A stretch of DNA of 64,000 nucleotides from assembly GCF_016615955.1 (NCBI RefSeq), contig NZ_CP067113.1, positions 496,001 to 560,000 on the forward strand, given 5' to 3'. A program made the translations under genes and the position numbers. A model generated the notes under the pieces. That model did no database searches. It had not been told where the DNA came from and was given only the letters and a program-made list of their open reading frames with translations. Shown here piece after piece: positions 16,798 through 26,174 of this stretch. Position 1 is the stretch's first letter, and every line of letters starts with the position of its first letter. The stretch comes from Luteimonas sp. MC1750. GTDB taxonomy: Bacteria > Pseudomonadota > Gammaproteobacteria > Xanthomonadales > Xanthomonadaceae.

Positions 16798-18042
16798 ATG
16801 TCGCGCCCGTTTCCCCAGGAAGCCTACGCCGCCCGCATCGCCTTCATGGTCGAGCTGGCCGAACACCTGCACGCCTACGGCACCACCACGCCCCGCCTGG
16901 AAGGCGCGCTGGAGCTGGTGGCGCAGCGCCTGGGCCTCGAGTGCGAGCCGTGGACCAACCCCACCGGCATGGTGCTGTCCTTCAGCGATCCGATGCGTCC
17001 GCCGGGCGACGGCGACGCCACGCGCGTGCTGCGCCTGCCGCCCGGCGAGAACGACCTCGGCCGGCTGTGCGACGTCGACCGCATCGCCGAGGACGTGCTG
17101 GCCGGTCGCATCGGCCTGGCCGAAGGACACGCCGCGCTGCGCGCGCTGGACCGGCCGCTGACGCGGCGGCAAAACCTGATGCAGGTGCTGGGCTTCGGCC
17201 TCGCCGCCGTGGGCATCGCCGGCCTGCTGCGGCTGCCGTGGCTGGACATCGGCACGGCGGCGGTGGTCGGCCTGGTCATCGGTCTGCTGCAGGTCGCGGC
17301 GCGCACGCGGCCGCGGCTGCGCGAGGCCAACGACGCGGTCAGCGCGATGGTGGCGGCCGCGATCACCATCATGGTGGCGGCCTGGGTGGCGCCGCTGAAC
17401 CTCAACACCGTGATCATCTCGGCGCTGATCGTGCTCATGCCCGGCCTTGCGCTCACCAACGCGGTGAACGAACTGACCAGCCAGCACCTGATGTCGGGCA
17501 CGGCGCGCTTCGCCGGCGCGGTGGCGACGATGATCATGCTCACCGTGGGCACGATGGTCGCCATGGTCGGCATGGAAATGCTGGGCGTCGTGCCGCAGGT
17601 GCGGGCCTGGCGGCCGCAGCCGGACTGGGTGGAATGGTGCGGGCTGGCGGTGGCGTCGATCGCCTTCGCGGTGCTGTTCCGGGCGAAGGGTCGCGACTGG
17701 CTGCTCGTGGCGCTGGCCGCGGCCACGGGCTATCTGGTGTCGCGCAAGGCCGGACTTGCCTGGGGCGCGGAGTTCGGCATCTTCCTGGCGGCGCTGGTGG
17801 TGACGGCCGCCGGCAACGGCTATGCGCGCTGGGCCTGGCGCCCGGGCGCGGTGGTGCGGGTGCCCGGCATCATCCTGATGGTGCCCGGCAGCGCCAGCGT
17901 GCGCACCCTGATCACGTCGGTGCAGCAGCAGGACGTGGCCGCGGGCCAGAGCGCCGCGATGGCGGTGATCAACATCCTGCTGTCGATCGTCGCCGGCCTG
18001 ATCTTCGGCAACCTGCTGCTGCCGGCGCGCCGGAACCTCTGA
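16798..18042 (+). CDS. ThrE-family threonine/serine exporter-like protein (DUF1212)
   Basis: A 414-residue protein. The N-terminal part (about 1-120) is the soluble ThrE-like domain (AEHLHAYGTTTPRLEGALE). It is followed by about ten membrane helices, with IIMVAAWVAPLNLNTVIISALIVLMPG and the characteristic PGIILMVPGSASVRTL near the C-terminus. Members of this family export threonine and serine or related small molecules; the substrate here is unknown. ATG 16798 gives the family length. It shares a 50-bp divergent promoter region with the mlaE-like gene. Confidence 0.85.
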   Translation: MSRPFPQEAYAARIAFMVELAEHLHAYGTTTPRLEGALELVAQRLGLECEPWTNPTGMVLSFSDPMRPPGDGDATRVLRLPPGENDLGRLCDVDRIAEDVLAGRIGLAEGHAALRALDRPLTRRQNLMQVLGFGLAAVGIAGLLRLPWLDIGTAAVVGLVIGLLQVAARTRPRLREANDAVSAMVAAAITIMVAAWVAPLNLNTVIISALIVLMPGLALTNAVNELTSQHLMSGTARFAGAVATMIMLTVGTMVAMVGMEMLGVVPQVRAWRPQPDWVEWCGLAVASIAFAVLFRAKGRDWLLVALAAATGYLVSRKAGLAWGAEFGIFLAALVVTAAGNGYARWAWRPGAVVRVPGIILMVPGSASVRTLITSVQQQDVAAGQSAAMAVINILLSIVAGLIFGNLLLPARRNL

Positions 18043-18066
18043 CCCGGGGGGCGCTGCTGTGCGGTG

Positions 18067-18180
18067 CCCGTCGCGGATGCAGGGGGGATGACCAGCCGGA
18101 ATCTTCGCTGTCCTGCTCCCAGTTCCGGCCGCCGGCCATCCATGGCCGGCTCTGGCCATCCCCCCTGCATCCGCGACGGG
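18067..18180. repeat. Long inverted repeat with 28-bp arms in a 296-bp intergenic gap
   Basis: Arms 18067-18094 and 18153-18180 pair over 28 bases with one mismatch, and the 58-base centre contains further ggccgg self-complementarity. The gap 18043-18338 holds no convincing gene. The arms lack a T-run, so this is more likely a mobile or REP-like repeat or an RNA-stabilising hairpin than an ordinary terminator. Confidence 0.8.
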
Positions 18181-18303
18181 TCCGACCTTTTTCGCGATCC
18201 TGTGGCAGGAAAAGCCCGAGCGCGGGGCCGGCCGTTGCGTCTTCGTTGACGTGAGCCTGTGCGTGGGACAGGCTGCGTGGACCCGACCGGAGTCCTCATC
18301 CGC

Positions 18304-18331
18304 AAAAACAAAACCCCCGCCGGAGCGGGGG
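18304..18331 (-). terminator. Rho-independent terminator of the H-NS-like gene
   Basis: On the minus strand a 7-bp GC stem (18325-18331 with 18314-18320, loop of four) is followed by a T-rich tail at 18313-18304, 7 bases after the hns-like stop codon. Confidence 0.88.
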
Positions 18332-18338
18332 TCGTCAA

Positions 18339-18710
18339 TCACGCGATCAGGAAATCCTCGGGCTTCTTGCCCTTGGACACTTCCTCGGCCATCCAGCGCG
18401 GCTGCTTGCCGCGGCCGGTCCAGGTCTGCTCGGCGTTCGCCGGGTTGCGGTACTTCGGCGCCACCTTGATGCCGGTGGTCTTGCGCGGCGCGCGCGGGGC
18501 CTTGGTCGCGCGTGGCTCGGTGCCGGCGGACGACGCACCGCCGCCGAACAGTTCGGCGATGGTGTAGCCCTCGGCCGCCGCCGCCGCCTTCAGGCGCGCG
18601 CGCACGGTGGTGATCGGCTTGCGCTTCTTGAGCACGGTCTTGCGCTTCTTCGCCTGCGTGATCAGGGTTTCGAGTTCCCTGGCCGAAAGCGTATTGAGGT
18701 CGATGGACAT
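18339..18710 (-). CDS. H-NS-like nucleoid-associated protein
   Basis: A 123-residue H-NS histone-family protein. The N-terminal region (SARELETLITQAKKRKTVLKKRK) is the short coiled-coil oligomerisation part. The linker is rich in Lys, Arg, Ala and Pro. The C-terminal DNA-binding domain has KYRNPANAEQTWTGRGKQPRWM, with the TWTGRGKQPRW loop that inserts in the minor groove. Such proteins bind AT-rich DNA and silence transferred genes. The gene is a single transcription unit with its own terminator. The ribosome-binding site GGAG lies a few bases before ATG 18710. Confidence 0.92.
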   Translation of the reverse strand: MSIDLNTLSARELETLITQAKKRKTVLKKRKPITTVRARLKAAAAAEGYTIAELFGGGASSAGTEPRATKAPRAPRKTTGIKVAPKYRNPANAEQTWTGRGKQPRWMAEEVSKGKKPEDFLIA

Positions 18711-18761
18711 TGCATCTCCGGTGGATTTCAGAAGGTGGCGCCGATTATCGGCGACGCGCCG

Positions 18762-18790
18762 ATGTTAATCGTCCACGCGGCGGGCGGCAA
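18762..18790 (-). promoter_or_regulatory. Candidate sigma70 promoter of the H-NS-like gene
   Basis: On the minus strand TTGCCG (18790-18785) and TAACAT (18767-18762) are spaced by 17 bases and lie about 50 bases before the ATG at 18710. Each matches consensus at four or five of six positions. Confidence 0.4.
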
Positions 18791-18834
18791 AATATCCCGC
18801 GCCGCCGCCTGATAATCGCCCCGGTATTTCGCGA

Positions 18835-20562
18835 TCAGCCGGGCAGGCGCTGCAGCAGGGTTTCGCGATCCAGGTGTTCGGCCTCGCCCGCGGTGCGCGC
18901 GCGATATTCGAACGTGCCGGCCTCGAGGCCACGACCGGAGACCACCACGCGATGCGGGATGCCGACCAGCTCCATGTCGGCGAACATCGGGCCCGGGCGC
19001 AGGCCGCGGTCGTCGAGCACCACGTCGATGCCGCGCGCGGCGAGTTCGTCGTGCAGGGCCGCCGCCGCTTCCGCCACGGCCGGATCGTTCTTCGGATTGA
19101 TGATGCAGACCGCCACCGTCCACGGCGCCATCGCCTGCGGCCAGACGATGCCGGCCGCGTCGTGGTTCTGCTCGATGGCAGCCGCGACGATGCGCGACAC
19201 GCCGATGCCGTAGCAGCCCATCATCGGCACCGCGGCCTTGCCGGCGCCGTCGAGCACCTTGCAGCCCATCGCCTCGGCGTACTTGCCGCCAAGCTGGAAG
19301 ATGTGGCCGACCTCGATGCCGCGCATCAGGCGCAGGGTGCCGCCGTCCTCGGCGCGGTCGCCCTCGACCACGTTGCGCAGGTCGGCGACGGCGTCGGGCT
19401 CGGGCAGGTCGCGGCCCCAGTTGACGCCGGCGATGTGCTGGCCGGGGCGGTTGGCGCCGACCACGAAGTCGGCCATCGCGGCGACCTCCAGGTCGGCGAC
19501 CACGCGCACCGGCTTTGCCGGCGCCACCGGGCCCAGGAAGCCGGGCTCGCTGCCGAGGTGCTCGAGGATCTCGCTTTCGGTGGCCATGCGGTAGTCGGCC
19601 AGCCCCGCGACCTTGGCCAGCTTGATCTCGTTGACCTCGTGGTCGCCGCGGACCAGCACCAGCACGAATCGCGGCCTGCCTTCCGCGTCCTGGCCGATCA
19701 CCGCCACCGACTTCGCGGTGCGCGCCAGCGGGATTCCCATCAATGCGGCCACCGCCTCGCAGGTCTTCTGCGTGGGCGTGTCGATCGCGCGCATGGCCTC
19801 GGCCGGCGCCGGGCGCGGGCCGGGTGCGGCCGCGCGGGCGGTCTCGACGTTGGCGGCATAGCCGGTCGGGTCATCCCCGTTGCCGGTGTCCGACCAGGCG
19901 ATGGCGTCCTCGCCGGAGTCGGCCAGGACGTGGAACTCCTGCGAGGCGTCACCGCCGATCGCGCCGGTATCGGCGAGCACCGCGCGGAAGCGCAGGCCCA
20001 GGCGGCTGAAGATACGGGTGTAGGCCGCATGCATCCTGGCGTAGGACGCCGCCATGCCCTCGGCGTCGATGTCGAAGGAGTAGGCGTCCTTCATCAGGAA
20101 CTCGCGCGCGCGCATCACGCCGAAGCGCGGCCGGATCTCGTCGCGGAACTTGGCCTGCACCTGGTAGAAGGTCACCGGCAGCTGCTTGTAGCTGGCCAGC
20201 TCCTGGCGCGCGAAGTCGGTGATGACCTCCTCGTGCGTCGGGCCGTAGGCGTACTCGGCGTCCTTGCGGTCGCGGATCTTCAGCAGCTGGCCGCCGAACT
20301 TCTCCCAGCGCCCGGTCTCCTCCCACAGCTCGCGCGGCTGGATGGACGGCATCAGCAGCTCGATCGCGCCGGCGGCGTCCATTTCCTCGCGCACCACCGC
20401 CTCGACCTTGCGCAGCACGCGCAGGCCCAGCGGGGACCAGGTGTAGATGCCGGCGGCGAGCTTGCGGATCATCCCCGCCTTGAGCATCAGCTTGTGGCTG
20501 ACGAGCTCGGCTTCGGCCGGGGTTTCCTTTTCGGTGTGGAGGTGGAACTGCGACAGGCGCAT
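18835..20562 (-). CDS. proS: Prolyl-tRNA synthetase
   Basis: Class II enzyme that charges tRNA-Pro. The 575-residue bacterial-type protein has an N-terminal catalytic core ([20 protein letters not shown], motif 2 around [22 protein letters not shown]). An inserted YbaK-like editing domain lies at about residues 225-385 ([31 protein letters not shown]). Motif 3 is in [19 protein letters not shown], and the C-terminal anticodon-binding domain ends [13 protein letters not shown] 20562 matches the family N-terminus; ATGs at 20571 and 20574 would add a few residues. Confidence 0.97.
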   Translation of the reverse strand: MRLSQFHLHTEKETPAEAELVSHKLMLKAGMIRKLAAGIYTWSPLGLRVLRKVEAVVREEMDAAGAIELLMPSIQPRELWEETGRWEKFGGQLLKIRDRKDAEYAYGPTHEEVITDFARQELASYKQLPVTFYQVQAKFRDEIRPRFGVMRAREFLMKDAYSFDIDAEGMAASYARMHAAYTRIFSRLGLRFRAVLADTGAIGGDASQEFHVLADSGEDAIAWSDTGNGDDPTGYAANVETARAAAPGPRPAPAEAMRAIDTPTQKTCEAVAALMGIPLARTAKSVAVIGQDAEGRPRFVLVLVRGDHEVNEIKLAKVAGLADYRMATESEILEHLGSEPGFLGPVAPAKPVRVVADLEVAAMADFVVGANRPGQHIAGVNWGRDLPEPDAVADLRNVVEGDRAEDGGTLRLMRGIEVGHIFQLGGKYAEAMGCKVLDGAGKAAVPMMGCYGIGVSRIVAAAIEQNHDAAGIVWPQAMAPWTVAVCIINPKNDPAVAEAAAALHDELAARGIDVVLDDRGLRPGPMFADMELVGIPHRVVVSGRGLEAGTFEYRARTAGEAEHLDRETLLQRLPG

Positions 20563-20636
20563 CGGCGGCATCATCGGTCTGGTGGTTCGGCCGGTGATTG
20601 TGCCATGCAGCACGCGCGCCGCCCGGCGCCGGCCAC

Positions 20637-20915
20637 CTACTGGCGGCCGCCGTCGACCTCGATGCCGTCGCGCGGCTGGATGTCGACGGTCTCGTAGCGC
20701 CGCCCGCGCGGCGGTGGCTCCTGCGTGACCTGGAGCACGCCGGCGGCGTCGGTCCAGCGGTACAGCACCGGGCGCGCGTCCTCGGCGTTCGCGCTGGCCG
20801 CCTGTTCGGCGCGCTGGCGCCTGGCCTCGGCCGCCGCCGGCGCCTCGCGCGCGAACCACCAGGCCACGGCGATGCCGGCGGCCAATCCGGCGACCACGGC
20901 CCAGCGGGTCTGCAT
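20637..20915 (-). CDS. Small membrane-anchored DUF4124 protein
   Basis: A 92-residue protein with one N-terminal hydrophobic helix ([16 protein letters not shown]) and then a DUF4124-like stretch [23 protein letters not shown]4124 domains are short periplasmic modules of unknown function found in many gammaproteobacterial envelope proteins. A second DUF4124 gene lies immediately upstream (stop at 20936, 20 bp away), so the two are probably cotranscribed. Its stop lies 74 bp before the proS start. Confidence 0.8.
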   Translation of the reverse strand: MQTRWAVVAGLAAGIAVAWWFAREAPAAAEARRQRAEQAASANAEDARPVLYRWTDAAGVLQVTQEPPPRGRRYETVDIQPRDGIEVDGGRQ

Positions 20916-20935
20916 GGCGCGCCGGCTCCCGGCGG

Positions 20936-21322
20936 TCAGGGCGTGCAGTAGGCCTTGGCCGCGGCCTGGGCCAGCTCGAGCTGGCTGGTCCGCTGCGCCG
21001 CGTCGAGCACCTTGTCGGGCTTGCCGTCGCCGTCGGTGTCGTGCATCACGTCGCCTTCGGCCTGCAGGGCGGTGAGGTTGGCGCGGGCCGCGGTGCACTG
21101 CGGATTGACCGGCGCCGCGGCCGCGGCTACGGCCACGGCCGGCGACGTCGCCCCCGACGAGGTGATCAGGCGGTGCTCGTACTTGCCGCTGGCGGGCGGC
21201 GTCTGCGAGTAGTGGGTGACGCCGTTGGCGTCGGTCCACTTGTAGACCTCGCCGGCGGTCTGCTGGGCGATGGCCGGCGCGGCGGCGAACGCCAGGACGG
21301 CGCCAAGGACGAAGCGGTACAT
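20936..21322 (-). CDS. Secreted DUF4124 domain protein
   Basis: A 128-residue protein with a signal peptide ([19 protein letters not shown], cleavage probably after AIA). The DUF4124 core follows ([20 protein letters not shown]), then a region with two cysteines near residues 77 and 126. It contains a short calcium-loop-like stretch [10 protein letters not shown]. No function is known. It heads a two-gene DUF4124 unit and is divergent from pssA (131 bp between starts). Confidence 0.85.
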   Translation of the reverse strand: MYRFVLGAVLAFAAAPAIAQQTAGEVYKWTDANGVTHYSQTPPASGKYEHRLITSSGATSPAVAVAAAAAPVNPQCTAARANLTALQAEGDVMHDTDGDGKPDKVLDAAQRTSQLELAQAAAKAYCTP

Positions 21323-21453
21323 GGTGGACTCCTGCCGTGCGGGCGTGGCCGCTGATTGCAGCATCGGGGGCGGGTCCGCGCAAGCGCCGCGGGCCGGTTC
21401 CGTGACCGTGCCTGCGCCCGCGGGCCCGCCGCGGCGGCGGTTACACTTGCCCC

Positions 21454-22224
21454 ATGGACGAGTTGCCCCCCAAGCCACGGCGCGGCCGCGGCATCTACCT
21501 GCTGCCCAACCTGTTCACCACGGGCGGGCTGTTCGCGGGCTTTTTCGCGATCATCGCCGCCTCGCAGGGCCGCATCGAGGCCGCCTGCATCGCGATCTTC
21601 GTCGCCGCCATCCTCGATGGCCTCGACGGCCGGGTGGCCCGCCTGACCAATACCCAGAGCGAGTTCGGCGTGCAGTACGACTCGCTGTCCGACCTGGTGA
21701 GCTTCGGCATGGCGCCGGCGCTGGTGATGTACCACTGGTCGCTGGTGTCGATGAAGCTCGACGGCGCCACCCTGGGCAAGATCGGCTGGCTGGCGGCGTT
21801 CCTGTATGCCGCCTGTGCTGCGCTGCGGCTGGCGCGTTTCAACAGCCAAGTGGGCAAGATCGACAAGCGCTGGTTCATCGGCCTGGCCAGCCCCGCGGCC
21901 GCGGGCATCATGGCCAGCTCGGTGTGGACCTTCCACAGCCTCGACCTCAGCGGCGAGGCGCTGCGCTACGCGGCACTGGCAATCACCGTGGTCTGCGGGC
22001 TGCTGATGGTCAGCCAGTTCCGCTACACCAGCTTCAAGGGCAGCGGCAGCGGGCCGGGCTCCGACCGGGTGCCGTTCTTCGCGCTGCTGCTGGTGGTGGC
22101 GGCGCTGATCGCGCTGTGGATCGATCCGCCCAAGACGCTGCTCGCGGTGCTGGGCGTCTATGCGCTGTCGGGTCCGGCGCTGTGGCTGTGGCGCCTGCGC
22201 GGTCGTCGCGGAGCCGGCGCCTGA
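21454..22224 (+). CDS. pssA: CDP-diacylglycerol-serine O-phosphatidyltransferase
   Basis: Makes phosphatidylserine, the precursor of phosphatidylethanolamine, from CDP-diacylglycerol and serine in the inner membrane. The 256-residue protein has about eight hydrophobic helices and the CDP-alcohol phosphatidyltransferase signature D-G-x2-A-R-x8-G-x3-D-x3-D, visible as DGRVAR followed by G then YDSLSD at about residues 54-76. This is the Bacillus-type integral-membrane PssA, not the E. coli soluble type. It starts an overlapping operon with the small gene at 22224 and rimI. Confidence 0.95.
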   Translation: MDELPPKPRRGRGIYLLPNLFTTGGLFAGFFAIIAASQGRIEAACIAIFVAAILDGLDGRVARLTNTQSEFGVQYDSLSDLVSFGMAPALVMYHWSLVSMKLDGATLGKIGWLAAFLYAACAALRLARFNSQVGKIDKRWFIGLASPAAAGIMASSVWTFHSLDLSGEALRYAALAITVVCGLLMVSQFRYTSFKGSGSGPGSDRVPFFALLLVVAALIALWIDPPKTLLAVLGVYALSGPALWLWRLRGRRGAGA

Positions 22225-22499
22225 TGGCCGGGCTGGCCTGGGATCCGTGGCAGCGCGAGGTGCTGGCGGCGATGGGCCACCAGGTCCTGGCGCGCGCGCC
22301 GCGCGCGGCCGACATCGTGCCCGACGATCCGCTGGCGCACGCGCTGTTGCGGGCGGCAGGGCGCGGGCCGGAATCCGGCGACGCCGCCGAACTGCTGCGC
22401 GGCCTGCCGCCGCTGGCGACGCTGCGCGGCGACGCCGCCGCCAAGCGCGCCCTGTGGCCCCGGCTGCGCGCGCTGCGCCGCGGAGCCGCGCCGGCGTGA
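22224..22499 (+). CDS. Small HolD-like protein, candidate DNA polymerase III psi subunit
   Basis: A 91-residue protein with a start that overlaps the pssA stop (TGATG) and a stop that overlaps the rimI start (GTGA). In E. coli the gene just before rimI is holD, encoding the psi subunit of the clamp loader. By eye the protein shares the psi pattern: an N-terminal WQ-x-x-x-LAAMG-x-x-VLARAP segment, a central DPLAHALLRA, and a C-terminal LATLRGDAAAKRALW that resembles the E. coli end LTDLRANPTARAALW. It is shorter than E. coli psi (about 137 residues), and the second N-terminal tryptophan is not conserved. The chi partner HolC is encoded at 26175-26615. The homology needs profile-level confirmation. 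Confidence 0.6.
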   Translation: MAGLAWDPWQREVLAAMGHQVLARAPRAADIVPDDPLAHALLRAAGRGPESGDAAELLRGLPPLATLRGDAAAKRALWPRLRALRRGAAPA

Positions 22500-22975
22500 G
22501 CGCCGCGCTGGCCGACGCGGTGCGTCCGGTCATGCGGCCGATGCGCATCGAGGACCTCGATGCGGTGATGGTGGTCGAGCGCCGCGCCTATCCCTTTCCG
22601 TGGTCGATCGGGACCTTCCGCGACTGCCTGTTCGCCGGCTATCCGGCCTGGGTGCTGCTGGAAGGCGGCGCCTTCATCGGCCACGGCGTGCTGAGCGTGG
22701 CCGCGGACGAGGCGCACGTGCTCAACGTCTGCGTCGATCCGGCCCGGCAGGGCCGCGGCCATGGCCGCATCCTGCTGCGTGCGCTGGTCGACGCCGCGCG
22801 CGGCCGTGGTGCCAGCCGCGTCTTCCTCGAGGTCCGGCCGTCGAACCCCGCGGCCATCGCCCTGTACGAGGACGAGGGCTTCAACGAGATCGGCCGCCGC
22901 CCACGCTATTACCCCGCCGCCAACAACGGCCGCGAGGACGCGATCGTGATGGCGATGGAGCTGTTCGCGGAGTAG
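22496..22975 (+). CDS. rimI: Ribosomal protein S18-alanine N-acetyltransferase
   Basis: GNAT-family acetyltransferase that acetylates the N-terminal alanine of ribosomal protein S18. The protein has the RimI pattern: MRIEDLDAVMVVERRAYPFPWS near the N-terminus, the acetyl-CoA loop VDPARQGRGHGRILL, LEVRPSNPAAIALYEDEGF and GRRPRYYPAANNGREDAIVM at the C-terminus. GTG 22496 overlaps the stop of the preceding gene and gives 159 residues; ATG 22532 would give 147. It closes the pssA-(holD)-rimI unit. Confidence 0.93.
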   Translation: MSAALADAVRPVMRPMRIEDLDAVMVVERRAYPFPWSIGTFRDCLFAGYPAWVLLEGGAFIGHGVLSVAADEAHVLNVCVDPARQGRGHGRILLRALVDAARGRGASRVFLEVRPSNPAAIALYEDEGFNEIGRRPRYYPAANNGREDAIVMAMELFAE

Positions 22976-23000
22976 GGGTCTGCCCGGCCGAAGCAAAGAG

Positions 23001-23227
23001 CGCTTTTGCCACGGATTTGCGCGGATCGGCGCGGATTTGCGCGGATAGAGCGAAAGCGGATCAAAGAAAAAGCACTCATCGGGAAATGCACTTTTGCGAG
23101 GTGCGTGCCTCGGCAGGGGCGGCCGTCCACGCCCACCCTGCGTTTTCTCCAGCAGCCTCCACGACCCTTGCCTCGGACTGATCCGTGTAAATCCGCGCCG
23201 ATCCGCGCAAATCCGTGGCAAGAACGC
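23001..23227. repeat. MITE-like element with 33-bp perfect terminal inverted repeats
   Basis: Arms 23006-23038 and 23189-23221 are perfect inverted copies (33 bases), each built from short gcggat and atccgc units, and near-matches extend a few bases outward. The 150-bp centre has no convincing gene. It fills the 300-bp gap between rimI and the 3' end of valS (22976-23275). It could be a non-autonomous mobile element or a hairpin that also ends the valS transcript. Confidence 0.85.
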
Positions 23228-23275
23228 TTCTCGCTCCTGGCACCGAAGCCGCCCGCAGCCAATTCGCGGGCGACC

Positions 23276-26131
23276 TCAGAGGCGGGCGCGCTGCGCGGCG
23301 AGGGCCTCGTGCTGCGCGGTCCAGTCGGCCAGGCGCGTGCGCTCCTGTTCGACCACGGCGGCGGGTGCGTTGGCGACGAAGGTCTCGCTGGCGAGCTTGC
23401 CCTTGGCCTTCGCCAGTTCGCCGGCCACGCGCTTGAGCTCCTTGTCCAGGCGCGTGCGCTCAGCGTCGAGGTCGACCAGGCCTTCCAGCGGCACGAAGAG
23501 CTTCAGCTCGCCGACCAGGGCCGCGGCGGCCGGCGGCGGGTCGCCGGTGATGGCCTCGATGCCTTCGACCCTGGTCAGGAAGCCCAGCTGCGCGCCGAAG
23601 CGCGCGATCCGCTCGGCGTCGGCCGCGCCACCGCCCGCCACCAGCAGGCGGATCGGCCTGGCCGGCGACACGCCGAGTTCGCTGCGGATGCGGCGCACGG
23701 CGGACACCATGGCCTTGAGCCATTCCACGTCGCCCGCCGCGGACGAGAAGTCCTGGCCGGCGAAGTCCGCCGCGCGGGGATAGGCGCGCGCCATGATGCT
23801 CTCGCCCTCGATGCCGAGCCGCGGCGCGACCTGCTGCCACAGCTCTTCGGTGACGAACGGCACCAGCGGATGCAGCAGGCAGAGCAGGCGCTCGAGCACG
23901 AACAGCAGGGTGTGCCGGGTGCTGGCGGCGGCCTGCGCGTCGCTGCCGTTGAGCGCGGGCTTGGCGAGCTCGACGAACCAGTCGCAGAACGCGTTCCACG
24001 CGAACTCGTACAGCGCCTGCGACAGCAGGTCGAAGCGGTAGCCGGCGAAGTGCACTTCGGCCTCGGCGGTGACCGCGGCCAGGCGGGCGAGGATCCACTG
24101 CTCGGGCGCGGTGACCGCCGCCGGCGCGGCGTCCATCGCCCCGGCGCCCTCGGTGTTCATCAGCACGAAGCGCGTGGCGTTCCACAGCTTGTTGCAGAAG
24201 TTCTTGTAGCCCTCGGCACGCGCCAGGTCGAACTTGATGTCGCGTCCGGGGCCGGCGAGCGCGGCCATGGTGAAGCGCAGCGCATCGGCGCCGAAGGCGG
24301 GAATGCCGTCCGGGAATTCCTTGCGGGTGGCCTTCGCGATCCTGTCGGCCATCTTCGGCTGCATCAGCCCGGCGGTGCGCTTGGCGACCAGGTCGTCGAT
24401 CGGGATGCCGTCGATGATGTCCAGCGGGTCGAGGATGTTGCCCTTCGACTTGGACATCTTCTGGCCGTCCTTGTCGCGCACCAGGCCGGTCACGTAGACG
24501 TCGCGGAAGGGCAGCTGTCCGGTCAGGTGGTCGGTCATCATGATCATCCGGGCGACCCAGAAGAAGATGATGTCGAAGCCGGTGACCAGCACGTCGGAAG
24601 GCAGGAAGCGGTCATAGCCGCGCTTGGCCATGGCGTCGGCGTCGGGCCAGCCCATGGTGCTGAAGGGCCACAGCGCGGAGGAAAACCAGGTCTCCAGCAC
24701 GTCGTCGTCCTGCGACAGCGGACCGGCGTAGCCCGCCGCGTCGGCCTTCGCGCGGGCTTCGGCCGCGTCGTGGCCGACGAAGATCTCGCCGCCGCTGCCG
24801 TACCACGCCGGAATGCGGTGGCCCCACCAGAGCTGGCGGCTGATGCACCAGTCCTGGATGTTGCCCAGCCAGTGGCGGTAGGTGTTGATCCAGTTGCCGG
24901 GGACGAAGCGCACCTGGCCGTCGGTCGCGTCGGCGCCGCCGGCGAGTTCCAGCCCGCGCGCGCCGAGTCCATCCATGCGCACGAACCACTGGTCGGTCAG
25001 CCACGGCTCGATGACCTGGCCGGTGCGGTCGCCGCGCGGCACCTGCAGCGTGTGCGGCTTCGCTTCCACCAGCAGGCCGGCGGCCTCGAGGTCGTCGAGT
25101 ACCGCCGTGCGCGCCGCGTAGCGGTCCAGCCCGCGGTAGTGCGTCGGGATCGCCTCGTCACCGGAGACGATCCTCGCGTCGGAGGTCAGCACGTTGATCA
25201 TCGGCAGGCCGTGGCGCTGCCCGACCGCATAGTCGTTGAAGTCGTGCGCGGGCGTCACCTTGACCACGCCGGTGCCGAAGTCGCGCTCGACGTACTCGTC
25301 GCTGATCACCGGGATGCGGCGGCCGGTCAGCGGCAGTTCGACGAAGGCGCCGTGCAGCGCGGCGTAGCGCGGGTCCTCCGGATGCACCATCACCGCGGTG
25401 TCGCCGAGCATGGTTTCCGGGCGCGTGGTGGCCACGACCAGGTAGTCGCGGGTCTCGCGCAGCGTCTCGTTGCCGTCGGCGTCGTGCTCGACGTGTTCGT
25501 AGCGGGCACCGTCGGCCAGCGGATAGCGGATCGACCACAGATGGCCGTCTTCTTCCTCGCTGACGACCTCCAGGTCGGAGATCGCGGTCTGCAGCACCGG
25601 GTCCCAGTTGACCAGGCGCTGGCCGCGGTAGATGAGTCCCTCGGCGTGCATGCGCACGAAGGCCTCGACCACCGCGGTCGAGGCGCCGGGATCCATGGTG
25701 AAGACGCTGCGCGACCAGTCGCCCGAGGCACCCATGCGCCGCATCTGGCGCTCGATGGTGTCGCCCGACTGCCCCTTCCACTCCCAGACCTTGTCGATGA
25801 AGCCTTCGCGGCCCAGCGAATCGCGGGTCTCGCCGCGGCCCTCGCGCTCGAGGTTGCGCGCGACCACCATCTCGGTGGCGATGCCCGCGTGGTCGCTGCC
25901 CACCTGCCACAGGGTGCGGAAGCCGCGCATGCGGTGGTAGCGCACCAGCGCGTCCTGCAGCGTGTGCTGGAATGCGTGGCCCATGTGCAGGGTGCCGGTG
26001 ACGTTGGGCGGCGGCAGCAGGATCGAATACGCGGGACCGTCGCCGGCGGGCGCGAACGCGCCGCTGGACTCCCATTGCGCATAGAGGCGGGATTCGAAGG
26101 ACCTGGGGTCGTAGCCGGTGGCGAGGGTCAT
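23276..26131 (-). CDS. valS: Valyl-tRNA synthetase
   Basis: Class I enzyme that charges tRNA-Val and edits threonine errors. The 951-residue protein has the HIGH-type motif [15 protein letters not shown] at about residue 40, the large CP1 editing domain ([17 protein letters not shown]-type [11 protein letters not shown]), the KMSKS motif in [15 protein letters not shown], and a C-terminal coiled-coil ([19 protein letters not shown]). It begins [21 protein letters not shown]. It lies 43 bp downstream of holC on the same strand, in the common gammaproteobacterial order pepA-holC-valS. Confidence 0.98.
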   Translation of the reverse strand: MTLATGYDPRSFESRLYAQWESSGAFAPAGDGPAYSILLPPPNVTGTLHMGHAFQHTLQDALVRYHRMRGFRTLWQVGSDHAGIATEMVVARNLEREGRGETRDSLGREGFIDKVWEWKGQSGDTIERQMRRMGASGDWSRSVFTMDPGASTAVVEAFVRMHAEGLIYRGQRLVNWDPVLQTAISDLEVVSEEEDGHLWSIRYPLADGARYEHVEHDADGNETLRETRDYLVVATTRPETMLGDTAVMVHPEDPRYAALHGAFVELPLTGRRIPVISDEYVERDFGTGVVKVTPAHDFNDYAVGQRHGLPMINVLTSDARIVSGDEAIPTHYRGLDRYAARTAVLDDLEAAGLLVEAKPHTLQVPRGDRTGQVIEPWLTDQWFVRMDGLGARGLELAGGADATDGQVRFVPGNWINTYRHWLGNIQDWCISRQLWWGHRIPAWYGSGGEIFVGHDAAEARAKADAAGYAGPLSQDDDVLETWFSSALWPFSTMGWPDADAMAKRGYDRFLPSDVLVTGFDIIFFWVARMIMMTDHLTGQLPFRDVYVTGLVRDKDGQKMSKSKGNILDPLDIIDGIPIDDLVAKRTAGLMQPKMADRIAKATRKEFPDGIPAFGADALRFTMAALAGPGRDIKFDLARAEGYKNFCNKLWNATRFVLMNTEGAGAMDAAPAAVTAPEQWILARLAAVTAEAEVHFAGYRFDLLSQALYEFAWNAFCDWFVELAKPALNGSDAQAAASTRHTLLFVLERLLCLLHPLVPFVTEELWQQVAPRLGIEGESIMARAYPRAADFAGQDFSSAAGDVEWLKAMVSAVRRIRSELGVSPARPIRLLVAGGGAADAERIARFGAQLGFLTRVEGIEAITGDPPPAAAALVGELKLFVPLEGLVDLDAERTRLDKELKRVAGELAKAKGKLASETFVANAPAAVVEQERTRLADWTAQHEALAAQRARL

Positions 26132-26174
26132 CGGAGGACTCGGAAAGCGGGCAGGGCGGGGGCGGGCCCCGGCG

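Noticed and set aside
18043..18338. Small open frames in the gap between the ThrE-like gene and the H-NS-like gene
   Set aside because: They run through the inverted repeat and show no conserved pattern or ribosome-binding site.
23001..23227. Insertion sequence
   Set aside because: Terminal inverted repeats are present, but the 150-bp interior cannot encode a transposase.
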